The notes: generated from the sequence alone by a model not told the origin. Numbered from the stretch's first letter, positions 50,001 to 58,266 are shown. The stretch: DNA of 64,000 bases from Picochlorum sp. 'celeri' (GCA_010909725.1 JAACMV010000008.1:124001-188000); one strand, 5' to 3'. Made by a program: numbers and translations.

Positions 50001-52567
50001 TTTGGACTATAAATCCAGTGAGCGAAGCCACATCAGCGTAATCAAATGCTATTGTGTCTGGCAGTTGCAGGCTGAAAGCATCCTGCAGTGCCTGCTTGAG
50101 CTCGATTGACGTAATCGAGTCCAGACCAATGTCAGCAAAGTAGAGGTCTGATATATTACCATCAACTTCCAGAACGTTATGAATTGTCTTCTCCACAATA
50201 TTTTGTACCTCTTCGTCACTGAAAGCAACATTGTCATTGTGCTCAAAATTCTGATCATACACATCAGATTCCTTCACGTGCGATGCTATACGTCCGCTTT
50301 CAAGATATTGTATGCTGTGAATAGATGTTCCAAATCCCAAGTAAAGGTCTTTCTTCGTGCGGGAGCATGTGGTTCTCCTCATGGGGGCGGCTGCATCTGA
50401 ATGGTTCAGCATATCTGATGACAGCGTCCTGGTTGCATCAACCGATGCAGACAAACCCCTCGATTGGAGTGAGACTTCAGAAAAGAGTTCTTTCCACATG
50501 TCCGAGCCAATACATATGCCTATTGGATCCAAATCGAGGAGATCTGGGCGAGAAAAGTTTTTTGATGGAATCATCAATCCTTGCCATCTATCGTGGCACT
50601 CACACCTGCTGCTGCTCTGTGTCAAATGTTTCCCAATACATCCAGCAGCCACAACTTCCGCATTTACTAGGCTGTCTGATTTAGTCTCCATTAAAAACGA
50701 TGGATGTATACAGCTGAACTTGGCGCAGATTTCAGTGTTCAACGCGCCTGATACACTGCCTAGAACAAGGTCCAACAGAGAGGTTTTGATCTGCAGAGCG
50801 TGGGTGCAGATCTTGGAGGCAAGGCATGCGAGTAAGACAGAAGGCAACGTGGGCGTGCTATGAATCGATTGACTCAGAATCCAAGATGAATTTGAATCGA
50901 TTCTTCCAATGAAAGCCAGATTTCCATTTCCTGTTGTTGGCTGCATGGAAACGCGCGCAAATATGCTGATGTGCAATGCCATCCACCAGCATGGCTCCAT
51001 TTTCCAAGCGGGGCCAATGCCCTTTCGTTGTTCCCCGTCTAAGCTTTCATGAATTCTTTCCACAATAATATGGGAATTTGTTCCCTGAAACGCGAATGAA
51101 CTGATAGATGCTGCCGAAACGCTGTTGTGCACAGCAGAAAAGCAGCCTGGGCTTCTGAGAAAGCCAAAGACAGCCTTTTGATTCGGTCTCGCTTCCAGCA
51201 CCCTGATCACATACGGGTTTATCTGAACAAGATTCTTGAAGTCAAGTCCAATATTAAACTGCAACCGCTCCATTGCATGGAACAGCCCGACCGCACCAGC
51301 TGCAGGCTCGGCGTGCAGTACGGTGGCCTTTGCTGCCTGTACTTCAAGGGTCATGTCCTTGGCAAAAACGGAGGTCGCAGCACCAATTTCGATAGGATCA
51401 CCTAGTGCAGTTCCTGTACCATGCATTTCAAGAATTTCAATTCCCTCAGGCATAACTTTCCCAGCAATTAGGGCGCCCCTAATGACTTCTTGCTGCGCTG
51501 GGCCATTTGGAGCAGTGAGACTTGAACTTCTACCATCTTGCCCAACAGCAGTTCCTGAGATATATACACTTGAACTGCTGCCCTTAGTATCTTTCTTTTT
51601 CATCAAGTGCACAATGCAGCTCTCAGCTCTACCATATCCATCTGCTCTGCCATCCAAAGTCTTACATCTTCCATCAGCTGAGAGCATGCTGGCTGCTTTC
51701 AGAACCCACGAAGTCTCGTGACTGATAAGTAGATTTACCCCAGAAGCAATTGAGAAATTCCAACCTCGAGACATTGAGCTAGTGATAGACAAGTGTATTC
51801 CAACCAATGATGAGGAACACGCTGTATCAATGCTTGAGGATGGTCCTCTCAAATTGAATGTGTAGGACACCCTCCCAGACAAGACACTGAGCGTTCCGGA
51901 TGTCGCCATAAGGGCATTCTTCTCCAGATGTAGCAGATTCAAGAAATATTCATTATATGACACGCCCACTGTTATCGAACAGGATGAAGGGTCGAGTAGA
52001 CCCTGGGCATCGTGCAGGCATGCTCCAACTGACTGCAGCAATAATCTTTGTTGTGGATCCATATACGAAGCCTCTTTCCTGCTAATACCGAACGCATCTT
52101 TATCAAACAAATAAATATCGCTAATAAACGCTCCAAAGCGCTGTGGCATGGTGTTTCCTGATATGCGTTCAGCAAACGCAATATCCCATCGTTGGAGTGG
52201 TACCTGAACACTCATCACCCAGTCCATTAACATATTCGTGGATGCAAACAACCAGACCATCACCGACGTACCATATTGCAAAAGTCACCATCTATGGAAA
52301 AGGGTTTTTGCCACTCAGATGATAGAATCTCGGCCTTGATATGCGAATCATGGGAAGGTATATTTGGAGACATGCAAATCGGCATCTGCAGGAATGGTAC
52401 GTTGATCAATACACGATCATACAACAAAGAAACATCATGGGACATACATCATACAAGGACTCATCATCAGACGAATAGATTTCTGCGTATTCTTCCGGCA
52501 AAAGGCGAAAACCGACCGCTTTTGAAGTGCCCGACTCCCCGTGAATGTCCAGCTCGCGGTTTTCCAT
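19047..52567 (-). CDS. Giant nine-module AT-less type I polyketide synthase
   Basis: Assembles a polyketide on carrier domains. Exons on the minus strand: 52567-52448, 52385-52272, 52203-48933, 48864-46009, 45935-45752, 45681-40308, 40218-38285, 38211-35130, 35043-28726, 28646-28347, 28269-27439, 27367-24127, 24043-23402, 23309-22480, 22388-20699, 20629-19047. All 15 introns are GT-AG, 62-92 bp, and restore frame inside recognisable domains; the sum is 32,370 nt, divisible by three. An extra in-frame 66-bp intron is likely at 31148-31083, leaving about 10,767 residues. Order: nine modules of KS, DH or DH remnant, sometimes ER and KR, then ACP, ending in TE and one transmembrane helix. Each KS is followed after about 70 residues directly by the DH region, so there is no room for an AT; post-KS RxPFxRxxYW-like linker remnants remain. 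Substrate AT and the ACP-priming phosphopantetheinyl transferase must be elsewhere. The product is unknown. Confidence 0.93.
20110..23890 (-). other. PKS module 9: KS - DH remnant - KR - ACP
   Basis: KS9 has DTACSSS (Cys 23281-23283), HGTGT and GHAEGNAG, with an intron (23401-23310) just before GPSICSDTAC. The about 500-residue region after KS9 has no HxxxGxxxxP motif. KR9 has GGTGALG and FSSISA...YSAANSAMD and is cut by the intron at 20698-20630. ACP9 reads GLESLS, Glu for the usual Asp before the active Ser (near 20239). Expected to leave a hydroxyl. Confidence 0.8.
23940..27510 (-). other. PKS module 8: KS - DH - KR - ACP
   Basis: KS8 has DTACSSA (Cys 27023-27025), HGTGT and GHAEPASG. DH8 keeps the His and Pro of the first motif with Gly replaced by Ala (HQINAEIILP) and a second-half QIDCSLQV. 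KR8 has GGTGALG and FSSIAA...YSAANACL. ACP8 is interrupted right after its active Ser (GLDSIG/SMEL) by the intron at 24126-24044. Expected to leave an alkene. Confidence 0.82.
27600..31480 (-). other. PKS module 7: KS - DH remnant - KR - ACP
   Basis: KS7 has DTACSSS (Cys 30916-30918), HGTGT and GHTEGAAG; a 66-bp stop-free intron probably sits at 31148-31083. The DH remnant has Gln in place of His and Leu in place of Pro (LLTQIENVKISSML), although a second-half LDTAINL survives. KR7 is split by two introns (28725-28647 inside GGTK/GIG, and 28346-28270) and keeps SSISS...YSCANSMLD. ACP7 reads DIDSLT, with Asp where Gly is usual (Ser near 27728). Expected to leave a hydroxyl. Confidence 0.8.
31083..31148 (-). 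other. Probable stop-free 3n intron in KS7
   Basis: 66 bp from GTAGGT to AATGCAG on the minus strand, 22 codons without a stop. The encoded segment (RLHECLCLQ onward) is absent from the other eight KS domains at this place. Removal gives NDLGNFIGCMNFDY, matching NTGVFVGCMYQEY in KS6. Confidence 0.7.
31540..35250 (-). other. PKS module 6: KS - DH - KR - ACP
   Basis: KS6 has ADTACSSS (Cys 34645-34647), HGTGT and GHTEGAAG. DH6 has DHNVQGRSLVPG and ELDTHFHL. KR6 has GGTDGIG and FSSISP...YASANYYLE. ACP6 carries GLDSLT (Ser near 31664). The intron at 35129-35044 precedes the RWD motif of KS6. Expected to leave an alkene. Confidence 0.85.
35330..37670 (-). other. PKS module 5: KS - DH - ACP, no KR
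   Basis: KS5 has DTACSSA (Cys 37224-37226), HGTGT and GHLEPASG, so it looks condensation-competent. DH5 keeps the catalytic His and the Pro nine residues on (HFVRDKIVFP) and a second-half LDAASH. Only about 100 residues separate DH5 from ACP5 (GVDSLV, Ser near 35452), so no KR fits. A DH without its own KR, following a KR-only module, recalls the dehydrating bimodules of bacterial trans-AT synthases. Confidence 0.8.
37730..41470 (-). other. PKS module 4: KS - DH remnant - KR (Asn lost) - ACP
   Basis: KS4 has DTACSSS (Cys 41013-41015), HGTGT and GHCETAAG. The next region lacks the DH His (Leu at that position before QVPEMT). KR4 has GGTRGLG and the Ser/Tyr pair in ISSISG...HYAAAS, but Ser replaces the usual Asn after Tyr-Ala-Ala-Ala. 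ACP4 carries GLDSLT (Ser near 37852). If KR4 works, the product is a beta-hydroxyl, which DH5 of the next module could dehydrate. Confidence 0.8.
41540..46180 (-). other. PKS module 3: KS - DH - ER - KR - ACP, fully reducing
   Basis: KS3 has THTACSSS, with His in place of the common Asp before TACSSS (Cys 45519-45521), HGTGT and GHTEGSAG. Its N-terminal part is split by introns at 46008-45936 and 45751-45682. DH3 has HTVRGQPIFPG and ADSAMH. This is the only ER of the protein: VGLNFRDVLNAMG and the NADPH loop HAGSGALGMALLEVA, about 43.4-42.6 kb. KR3 has GGAGDLG and YCAANGALD. ACP3 carries GVDSLG (Ser near 41662). Expected to leave a methylene. Confidence 0.86.
46200..49930 (-). other. PKS module 2: KS - DH - KR - ACP
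   Basis: KS2 has DTACSSS (Cys 49414-49416), HGTGT and GHTEGTAG, the last reached across the intron at 48932-48865. DH2 has the intact HxxxGxxxxP motif (WDHVVGSRSIMPG) and a second-half Asp in SLDCSIHL. KR2 has GGMGAIG and a Ser-Tyr-Asn set in FSSIAA...YAAANGALD. ACP2 carries GLDSMS (Ser near 46350). Expected to leave an alkene. Confidence 0.85.
49940..52385 (-). other. PKS module 1: KS - inactive DH remnant - ACP
   Basis: Starts about 45 residues after the protein N-terminus; there is no loading domain before it. KS1 has DTACSSS (Cys codon 51817-51819), HGTGT and a third-motif His in VLHAEPAAG, where the Gly usually before that His is Leu. The following region aligns to a DH N-half, but Gln stands at the catalytic His position (SQSIHSTPTLP). 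There is no KR. ACP1 carries GLDSIT with its phosphopantetheine Ser near 50117. Expected beta-carbon state: unreduced ketone, unless enzymes act in trans. Confidence 0.82.
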
Positions 52568-52939
52568 CTTGGATAGCAAAAGACCTGTCACGGATATAAA
52601 GTTTTCTACTTGATTAATATTGCAGTAAGAGATATATCACGGAACTCGTTGTTCCTCAGATGTATCACGGGCTTTCTGTGGACACGTGCCCAGTCCAGGG
52701 TACTTGTCACTGTGGGTTCAACGAACAAACTTCCTTGCAAAACTGGGAAAAGGAAATATTTCCTTGTAAAACAAGAATATTTCTTAAACTATTCTGTCTA
52801 ACATCGCTGCGAATGTCGCTACACGGTGTGGACCGAGATTCCCGTACCAAGTCAACAATAGTTGACCGGGCCAGGGCATTGGTCACATCAAGTACAAGTT
52901 GACAGGTTACACCATGCGATTCACTTTATACATACTATA
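52568..52939. promoter_or_regulatory. Upstream region of the polyketide synthase
   Basis: 372 bp separate the end of the uL2 gene from the PKS start; both are on the minus strand, so this must hold the PKS promoter and the uL2 3' end. It has a G-box CACGTG (52683-52688, about 115 bp before the ATG), a perfect 16-bp palindrome (52750-52765, aaggaaatatttcctt), a related AAGAATATTTCTT beside it, and TTTATAT about 30 bp before the ATG. Their regulatory roles are guesses. Confidence 0.35.
52907..52911 (-). terminator. TGTAA poly(A) element of the uL2 gene
   Basis: TGTAA on the minus strand 29 nt after the uL2 stop, in GGTGTAACC. Assigned by position. Confidence 0.4.
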
Positions 52940-54031
52940 TTATTTCTTATGACGAGATACACGAATAGTCCAATCTGTTCGAGGATTGTTTCTAGTTCTG
53001 TATCCTTTGGTTGGTTTTCCCCAAGGAGTTTGAGAAATCCTACCCTTTGATTTACCTCTACCACCGCCATGAGGGTGATCGACGCAATTCATTGCTACTC
53101 CTCGAACCTTGGGTCTCCTTCCTAACCAACGCGATGCCCCAGCTTTGCCTAACTTGCGATTCTTGTGCTGAGGATTCGACAACACGCCTATTGTTGCCAT
53201 GCAATCCAGCAGCACCAACTTTTGCTCACCTGATGGCAGCTTCACAACCGCATACCCATCCGTTCCTTTCTTGACCAACGTGCACGCTGTTCCAGCAGAT
53301 CGACCGAGCTGACCGCCTCTACCAGGCTGCATCTCTACATTATGGACTTGCATCCCAATAGGAATTTCCCTCAGAGGCAGTGCATTCCCTGTCTTGATCG
53401 CCGCATCATGTCCTGAACTTAATGTATCCCCGGGTGACACATTTTGCGGAGCTAAAACATACGAATATGATTTACTAACGGGCGTTCCTTCCGGCAAAGA
53501 CTGGTGATGAAGCAATGCAATCCTAGCTGATCTATTCGGGTCATACTCTATGCGCTGAACAATACCATCGACAGTCGTCTCAGGATACCTCGCAAAGTCG
53601 ATTTTTCTATAAACACGCTTATGACCACCACCACGATGTCTAGACGTAATGCGACCGTGGTTATTTCTTCCTCCGCTACGAGTAAGCCCCTCAGTTAAAG
53701 GCTTGAACGGCCCTCCCTTCCATAAACCTTTCCTGCTGGTAATTACCCGACCCCTCATACCAGGAGTCATAGGTTTATACTTTTTCAAGCCAGAATCGAG
53801 CAACGATGACGCATATCGAACAAAATCCCTCTGAAACAAGGACTGTGTGGACTCCCCAACACTCTGACGCACGCAGGATACTCCCTCAGCCGCAGCTGAT
53901 ATGCTCTATAGACACATATTCACAGTAAATAGGTAACTAATGAACAAAGATGGGCTGATTCTTGTCGCAGGTCATACCTTGTCAGATGACAGCACTCGAC
54001 GAGCTGCCGACAACAGAGCGCTCCTAAACAT
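52940..54031 (-). CDS. Organellar ribosomal protein uL2, probably mitochondrial
   Basis: Large-subunit protein next to the peptidyl-transferase centre. Exon 54031-53978 encodes the first 18 residues, an Arg/Ser/Ala/Leu-rich amphipathic start typical of a mitochondrial presequence. After a 72-bp intron (gtatga...ctatag), exon 53905-52940 gives 339 residues in total. The uL2 core is complete: RVITSRKGLWKGGPFKPL, GGRNNHGRITSRHRGGGHKR, RIEYDPNRSARIALL, GRGGQLGRSAG, the RPKVRGVAMNCVDHPHGGG signature with the functionally essential His, and GKPTKGYRTRN. Green-alga plastids normally encode their own uL2, so the mitochondrion is the better guess; bacterial-type motifs exclude the cytosolic uL2. Confidence 0.88.
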
Positions 54032-54067
54032 TCTATTCTACTCGAGTATCTATCTCAATAATTGATA

Positions 54068-54072
54068 TTACA
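54068..54072 (-). terminator. TGTAA element between SBDS and uL2
   Basis: TGTAA on the minus strand 4-8 nt after the SBDS stop, inside the 44 bp separating SBDS from the uL2 start codon. It could end the SBDS transcript. Confidence 0.35.
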
Positions 54073-54075
54073 AAA

Positions 54076-55454
54076 TCATGCTTTTTTATGGTATGCAAGA
54101 GCCATCCGCCGAGCGACAGCATATGATCCAACTTTTTCCCCAGAAGGAGAGAAAAACACTGCATCCACCACAGAACCATTGCCCTTTTGTTTCAACTGCA
54201 CCGTCCATCCAGGCTGAAGTTCATCAATTTCAGAGAATCTATCCCGACGGGATGCGAATTCATCAGGAATATCCGCGATCGGGCCTCTCTGAAAGACAAC
54301 TGTTTGCTCTGATGCGCTCAACGTCTGTATAGGGGCAACAATCCTTGGTCGCTCTGGTTCTGATGGTACAGCAGCTTCTGCAGGCAAGGAGAGGTTTTCC
54401 AGCGACTCGACGACGTCCTCCGCGCTATCATCATGTGATCCTTCTACAAATGCATTCAATGATACGACTTCCAAGCGACCATGCTGCCCTTCATCTTGAA
54501 CAAAACCATGGATTTTCCTGTATGCCCCAGGATCTATGCAGCACTCTACAACCACCCCATCATCTTCTATGTTTTGCTCCATCACCGCTGCATGATGTTC
54601 TTTCAGAATCTTTTCTAGATCTTGAAATGATGATACAGGAATAGTTATCTTCAGCTGCATCTGTGCCCGCTCAATGGGAAAGACAGCCTTGAGCAAGGGG
54701 AGCGCCTGGAGACGAAAGAAAAATACACCTTGGCACACGCAAGACTTTGGGACACCAACAAGAAAACACACGCACCTCCACCGCCTGAAGTTTTGCTGGC
54801 TTTTTAGGATCTACTGAGAAATGGATATCTTTCAACGCTCTCTCCAGCACGCCTATGGTATATGGCTTTTTTGACTTTGGATTGACACACTTTTCACTGA
54901 GTATTGCTGCCACATCACGAAATAACGTGTCCAATTCAACCTTTCGCTCCTTATCGGAAACCTGCATCTCTCCATCCGCTAAAATCTTGATGCATATCGT
55001 ATGCTCATCGTCTGTACCGAAAACCTGAATTAAATCCTCCCTCTTGGCCAACACACCTTTTGACACATTACTAAACACTGTCGTTGTTTGCAACACTTCA
55101 TCCAAATCCTTCTCTCTGCACAGAAGGAACATGTGAAATTGATCAGATTAGACATCCTGCCTCAAAAACAACACCAGCAACAAACGCACATGCCATTCCT
55201 CCAGTTCAAAATCTTATTCTTGTAACACGCAATTTCAAACCGTTTACCAAACTTTTTATACCTCACAACAGCCACGTTTGTCAACCGCTTTTGCCCTGAA
55301 ACACATCATTATAAAACATTTTAGTTACATATATAGGGTTTCCGTGCATGTCGCCATCATATATACACGCGACAGTACTTGAGAAGTGAAACACAATGCC
55401 ACATGGCATGCAGACATGTGACATACCGATTGGTTGAAATACAGACTGAGACAT
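54076..55454 (-). CDS. SBDS: SBDS ribosome-maturation factor with extra C-terminal MBD-like domain
   Basis: SBDS, with the GTPase EFL1, releases eIF6 from pre-60S subunits. Exons on the minus strand are 55454-55427, 55295-55190, 55115-54776 and 54705-54076 (introns 131, 74 and 70 bp), giving 367 residues. The first exon supplies only MSQSVFQPI and the first base of the next codon. Domain I is complete ([37 protein letters not shown]), as are the helical domain II ([33 protein letters not shown]) and the ferredoxin-like domain III ([23 protein letters not shown]). Human SBDS ends after about 250 residues; here about 110 more follow. They comprise an acidic linker, then [11 protein letters not shown]...[11 protein letters not shown] (about residues 318-365), which resembles a methyl-CpG-binding/TAM fold. 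Plant SBDS tails are usually zinc-finger-like, so this tail is unusual. Confidence 0.9.
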
Positions 55455-55657
55455 TGCAATATATTCTCTGCAATGGAATATCAAAATTTCATACTGATTG
55501 CTGTTGTATCTATTACCAATCCATGAACCATGGCTGATCAGCCATCTTATAAGATGATGACTAGGAAATCTGAGACTCTTCTTCTTCCCTGCCTTGCAGG
55601 GAGATTATTATTCAAATCTCTCATTGAGATCCATTGGCATTTATATTTGGATTTAAA
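55455..55657. promoter_or_regulatory. Divergent promoter region, SBDS / P5C reductase
   Basis: 203 bp between two diverging start codons, presumably a shared promoter. No strong TATA box or named motif was seen. A short inverted repeat (CCATGGCTGATCAGCCAT, 55528-55545; the outer C of each arm does not pair) lies in the middle. Confidence 0.35.
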
Positions 55658-56698
55658 ATGATTGGTAAAATAATTATGAATGTGAGATTGAGCCGACGGT
55701 GTTATTTGCATACATTATACTCAGACTGTTGCCATGTGAACAGACCATTCCAACGTGACCGATACGGCGTATTCCATGTGGGCAGATCGACTCTCGCACC
55801 AGATCAGAAGAATCTATATCATACGAATTTGACATGTGCTGCGGGTGAGGGTTCTTCCGTGTCGTTGGAGAGTGCAAAACTTGGTGTGATTGGGTTTGGG
55901 CAGATGGGTGGAGCCTTGGTCCGGGGGTTTATCAATTCCGGGATTATCGATCCGAGTGATGTGGGTGCGTCGGTCAAGTCCCCAGAGAGGAAGCAGTCTT
56001 TGTTGGATATGGGGGTGGAGCATGTGTTTGGGGATGCGACGCATGGAGGGGCTGAGGATATTGCAAAGTTCAGTGACATTGTGCTGGTTGGGGTGAAGCC
56101 ACAGGTGATCAAGCCAGTCTTGCAGTCGCTGTCTCCGTTCCTAGAGCCGAGGCATTTAGTTGTTAGTATTGCTGCTGGTATTAAGCTGAATGAGTTGGAA
56201 AGTCATTTGGGAAAGGGAGTGAGGGTGATTCGAGTGATGCCGAATACTCCAGCTTTGGCACAGCAAGGTGCATCGGCGTATGCATTGGGTTCGTATGCAG
56301 GGGATAAAGACGCCGAGGTTGTTCATACATTGTTATCCAAAGTAGGGCTGGCTATTAGAGTTCAGGAAAAGATGATGGATGGTGTGACGGGTGTGAGCGG
56401 GAGTGGGCCTGCGTATGTCTATATGATGATTGAGGCTATGGCTGATGGAGGTGTGGCAGCAGGATTGCCGCGAGAAACGGCTCTTGCTTTGGCAGCGCAG
56501 ACGGTGAAAGGGGCGGCAGAGATGGTGTTGCATGGAGATGGAGATACTTTAACGCATCCTGGAGTTTTGAAAGATAGAGTCGCGAGTCCTGCTGGCACAA
56601 CAATCGCGGCAATAGCAGAGTTGGAGAATGCTGGGGTTAGGAATGCGTTTATTCGCGCAGTGTTGGCCTCTGCATCTCGTTCAGAGGAACTCGGGTAA
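55658..56698 (+). CDS. Pyrroline-5-carboxylate reductase
   Basis: Last step of proline synthesis: P5C + NAD(P)H to proline. 346 residues, intronless. The core (about 270 residues) starts near residue 73 with the dinucleotide-binding LGVIGFGQMGGALVRGF. It continues with VKPQVIKPVL, VSIAAGIKL, RVMPNTPALAQQGASAYA and the C-terminal substrate/dimer signature GVSGSGPAYVYMMIEAMADGG through HPGVLKDRVASPAGTTIA. The preceding about 70 residues are Arg/Cys/His-rich and fit an organelle presequence; plant P5CR is mainly cytosolic or plastidic. Start chosen at the first in-frame ATG. Convergent with cpFtsY, the stops only 37 bp apart. Confidence 0.95.
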   Translation: MIGKIIMNVRLSRRCYLHTLYSDCCHVNRPFQRDRYGVFHVGRSTLAPDQKNLYHTNLTCAAGEGSSVSLESAKLGVIGFGQMGGALVRGFINSGIIDPSDVGASVKSPERKQSLLDMGVEHVFGDATHGGAEDIAKFSDIVLVGVKPQVIKPVLQSLSPFLEPRHLVVSIAAGIKLNELESHLGKGVRVIRVMPNTPALAQQGASAYALGSYAGDKDAEVVHTLLSKVGLAIRVQEKMMDGVTGVSGSGPAYVYMMIEAMADGGVAAGLPRETALALAAQTVKGAAEMVLHGDGDTLTHPGVLKDRVASPAGTTIAAIAELENAGVRNAFIRAVLASASRSEELG

Positions 56699-56735
56699 AA
56701 AGAAATAAAGAATCGCATCTTGATTATTATTCTTA

Positions 56736-57944
56736 CTATGTTTCTGTATTGGGAAATAATGCATCGACAAAAGAAACTGGATCAAATGGCTGCAAGTCCT
56801 CTACTGATTCTCCTACCCCAACCATTTTGATTGGCAAACCAAGGCTATCGACAACACTGACCACAGCACCTCCCCGTGATGTTCCGTCCAGTTTGGTCAG
56901 AATAATTCCTGATAGTTGAACGGACTCGTTGAATTCTTTTGCCTGGTTGAGCATGTTCATCCCCGTTGTCCCATCCAGTACAAGCAAGGTTTCATGTGGT
57001 GCTCCATCCAATCTCTTGCCAATGCTTTTTTTGCATTTGGCAAGCTCTTCCATCAGACTCCAATTTGTATGCAGCCTCCCACTTGTATCACACAGAACTA
57101 AATCAATTCCCTTCTCCATAGCTGAGCCGACTGCCTTGTATAACACAGTATCTGGTCTAGTTTTCTCATTTTCTGCCATGACTATTTCTGCTGAACTCCT
57201 TTGTGCCCACTGCTCTAATTGCTCTCCAGCAGCAGCCCTGAACGTATCACCCGCGGCGAGCATGACGGACGCCCCTTCTTGGGAAAATTTGTATGCTAAT
57301 TTACCAATTGTTGTCGTCTTACCTCCACCATTGACTCCTACAATGAGCAGAACAGATGGTTTCTCGTTGCTGAGGTTGAGCTCGCTCCCATTCCCACGAT
57401 TTGACAAGATATCGACGATCAATCCTTTCATCGCATCTCGTATTTCCCCACCAGTTTTTAATTCCCCGGCCTGGACTCTTTCTCGGATTTGATCGACGAT
57501 CTTGAACGCAGTCGTGGGGCCGAAATCAGCCATCTACAATGTCAGATACACTTCATGAGTTATTGAATACGTCACTGTGCAAAAATATTCCAATGTAAAC
57601 GCACAATTAATGCATCTTCGAGCTCTTCTAATTCATCATCTGCATCTTCTAGGTTCCAATATGTAAATAGCTCTTCGAGAACACCCAACTTTGCCCTCGT
57701 CTTCTCTGTCCCTTTGACAATCCTGTCAAAATCTTGCGAGGCCTTTTCCTTGACAACTCTAGCCATTTTCTGAAGTACATTGGGACTTGAATGGACCTAA
57801 AATATATAAAGAATGGCATATAAGAGACAAAACATCACTGAAAGGGCCAAGATGAATCGTAAGACGCACAATGTGGGTTGTTCTACTGCTTCTCCGACAG
57901 TGATACAAAGGTCTTCCTGAGGTAGCTGCGGATTTTGACCACAT
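56736..57944 (-). CDS. cpFtsY: Chloroplast signal recognition particle receptor cpFtsY
   Basis: Thylakoid SRP receptor GTPase that, with cpSRP54, delivers light-harvesting proteins to Alb3. Exons on the minus strand are 57944-57870, 57796-57605 and 57533-56736 (introns 73 and 71 bp, both gtgcgt), giving 354 residues, close to the about 366 of Arabidopsis. Exon 1 is a Ser/Arg/Thr-rich transit peptide. The N domain (LGVLEELFTYWNLEDADDELEELEDAL, then DFGP after the intron) matches plant cpFtsY. The G domain has G1 GVNGGGKTT, AAGDTFRAAA, DTSGRLHTNWSLMEEL, the KLDGTSRGG loop and the terminal GVGESVEDLQPFDP. It lacks the acidic A domain of bacterial FtsY, as expected for the chloroplast form. Confidence 0.95.
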
Positions 57945-58266
57945 TTTGCTTTGAATATATCTATAAATGAATAAAATTCAATTTCGACTGCCCTTGCTTG
58001 ACTCTGGGTAGTGACCAGTGTCCACAGTACATTTCCTTATCCAGATGACGGATCCGTCATCTCTTTGGAGGATTGCGGAGACACATGTGCAGATCTAGGG
58101 ACCAGTCCCAGGAGACAAGTCTCGGATGCGCTGGTATCAGGTCTAGATTGAATTCCACAGTCTTACATATGTATTGGTTTGTCAGGTCATGACACGAGAT
58201 GGCAGTAATTGCCACATTGTACAAAATAGGGACAGAAACATGTCTCTGTGTTGGCATTTTCTTGCC
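57945..58266. other. Intergenic region, CDPK-related kinase / cpFtsY
   Basis: 322 bp between two minus-strand genes: 3' UTR of the kinase, with a TGTAA-containing ATATGTAAGACT near 58165, and the cpFtsY promoter. No gene was recognised. Confidence 0.45.

Noticed and set aside
20110..52385. Methyltransferase, ketide-branching or oxygenase domains inside the synthase
   Set aside because: No SAM-binding or HMG-synthase-like motifs were found; inter-domain stretches are accounted for by DH remnants and KR structural subdomains.
19047..52567. Splitting the synthase into eight or more separate genes at each frame break
   Set aside because: Every break has a GT-AG intron of 62-92 bp that restores frame in the middle of a domain (KS, KR or ACP), and the exon sum is divisible by three.
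19047..52567. Bacterial contamination or recent bacterial transfer of a PKS cluster
   Set aside because: Fifteen spliceosomal introns of the same size and donor type as the neighbouring housekeeping genes, and no change in base composition by eye.
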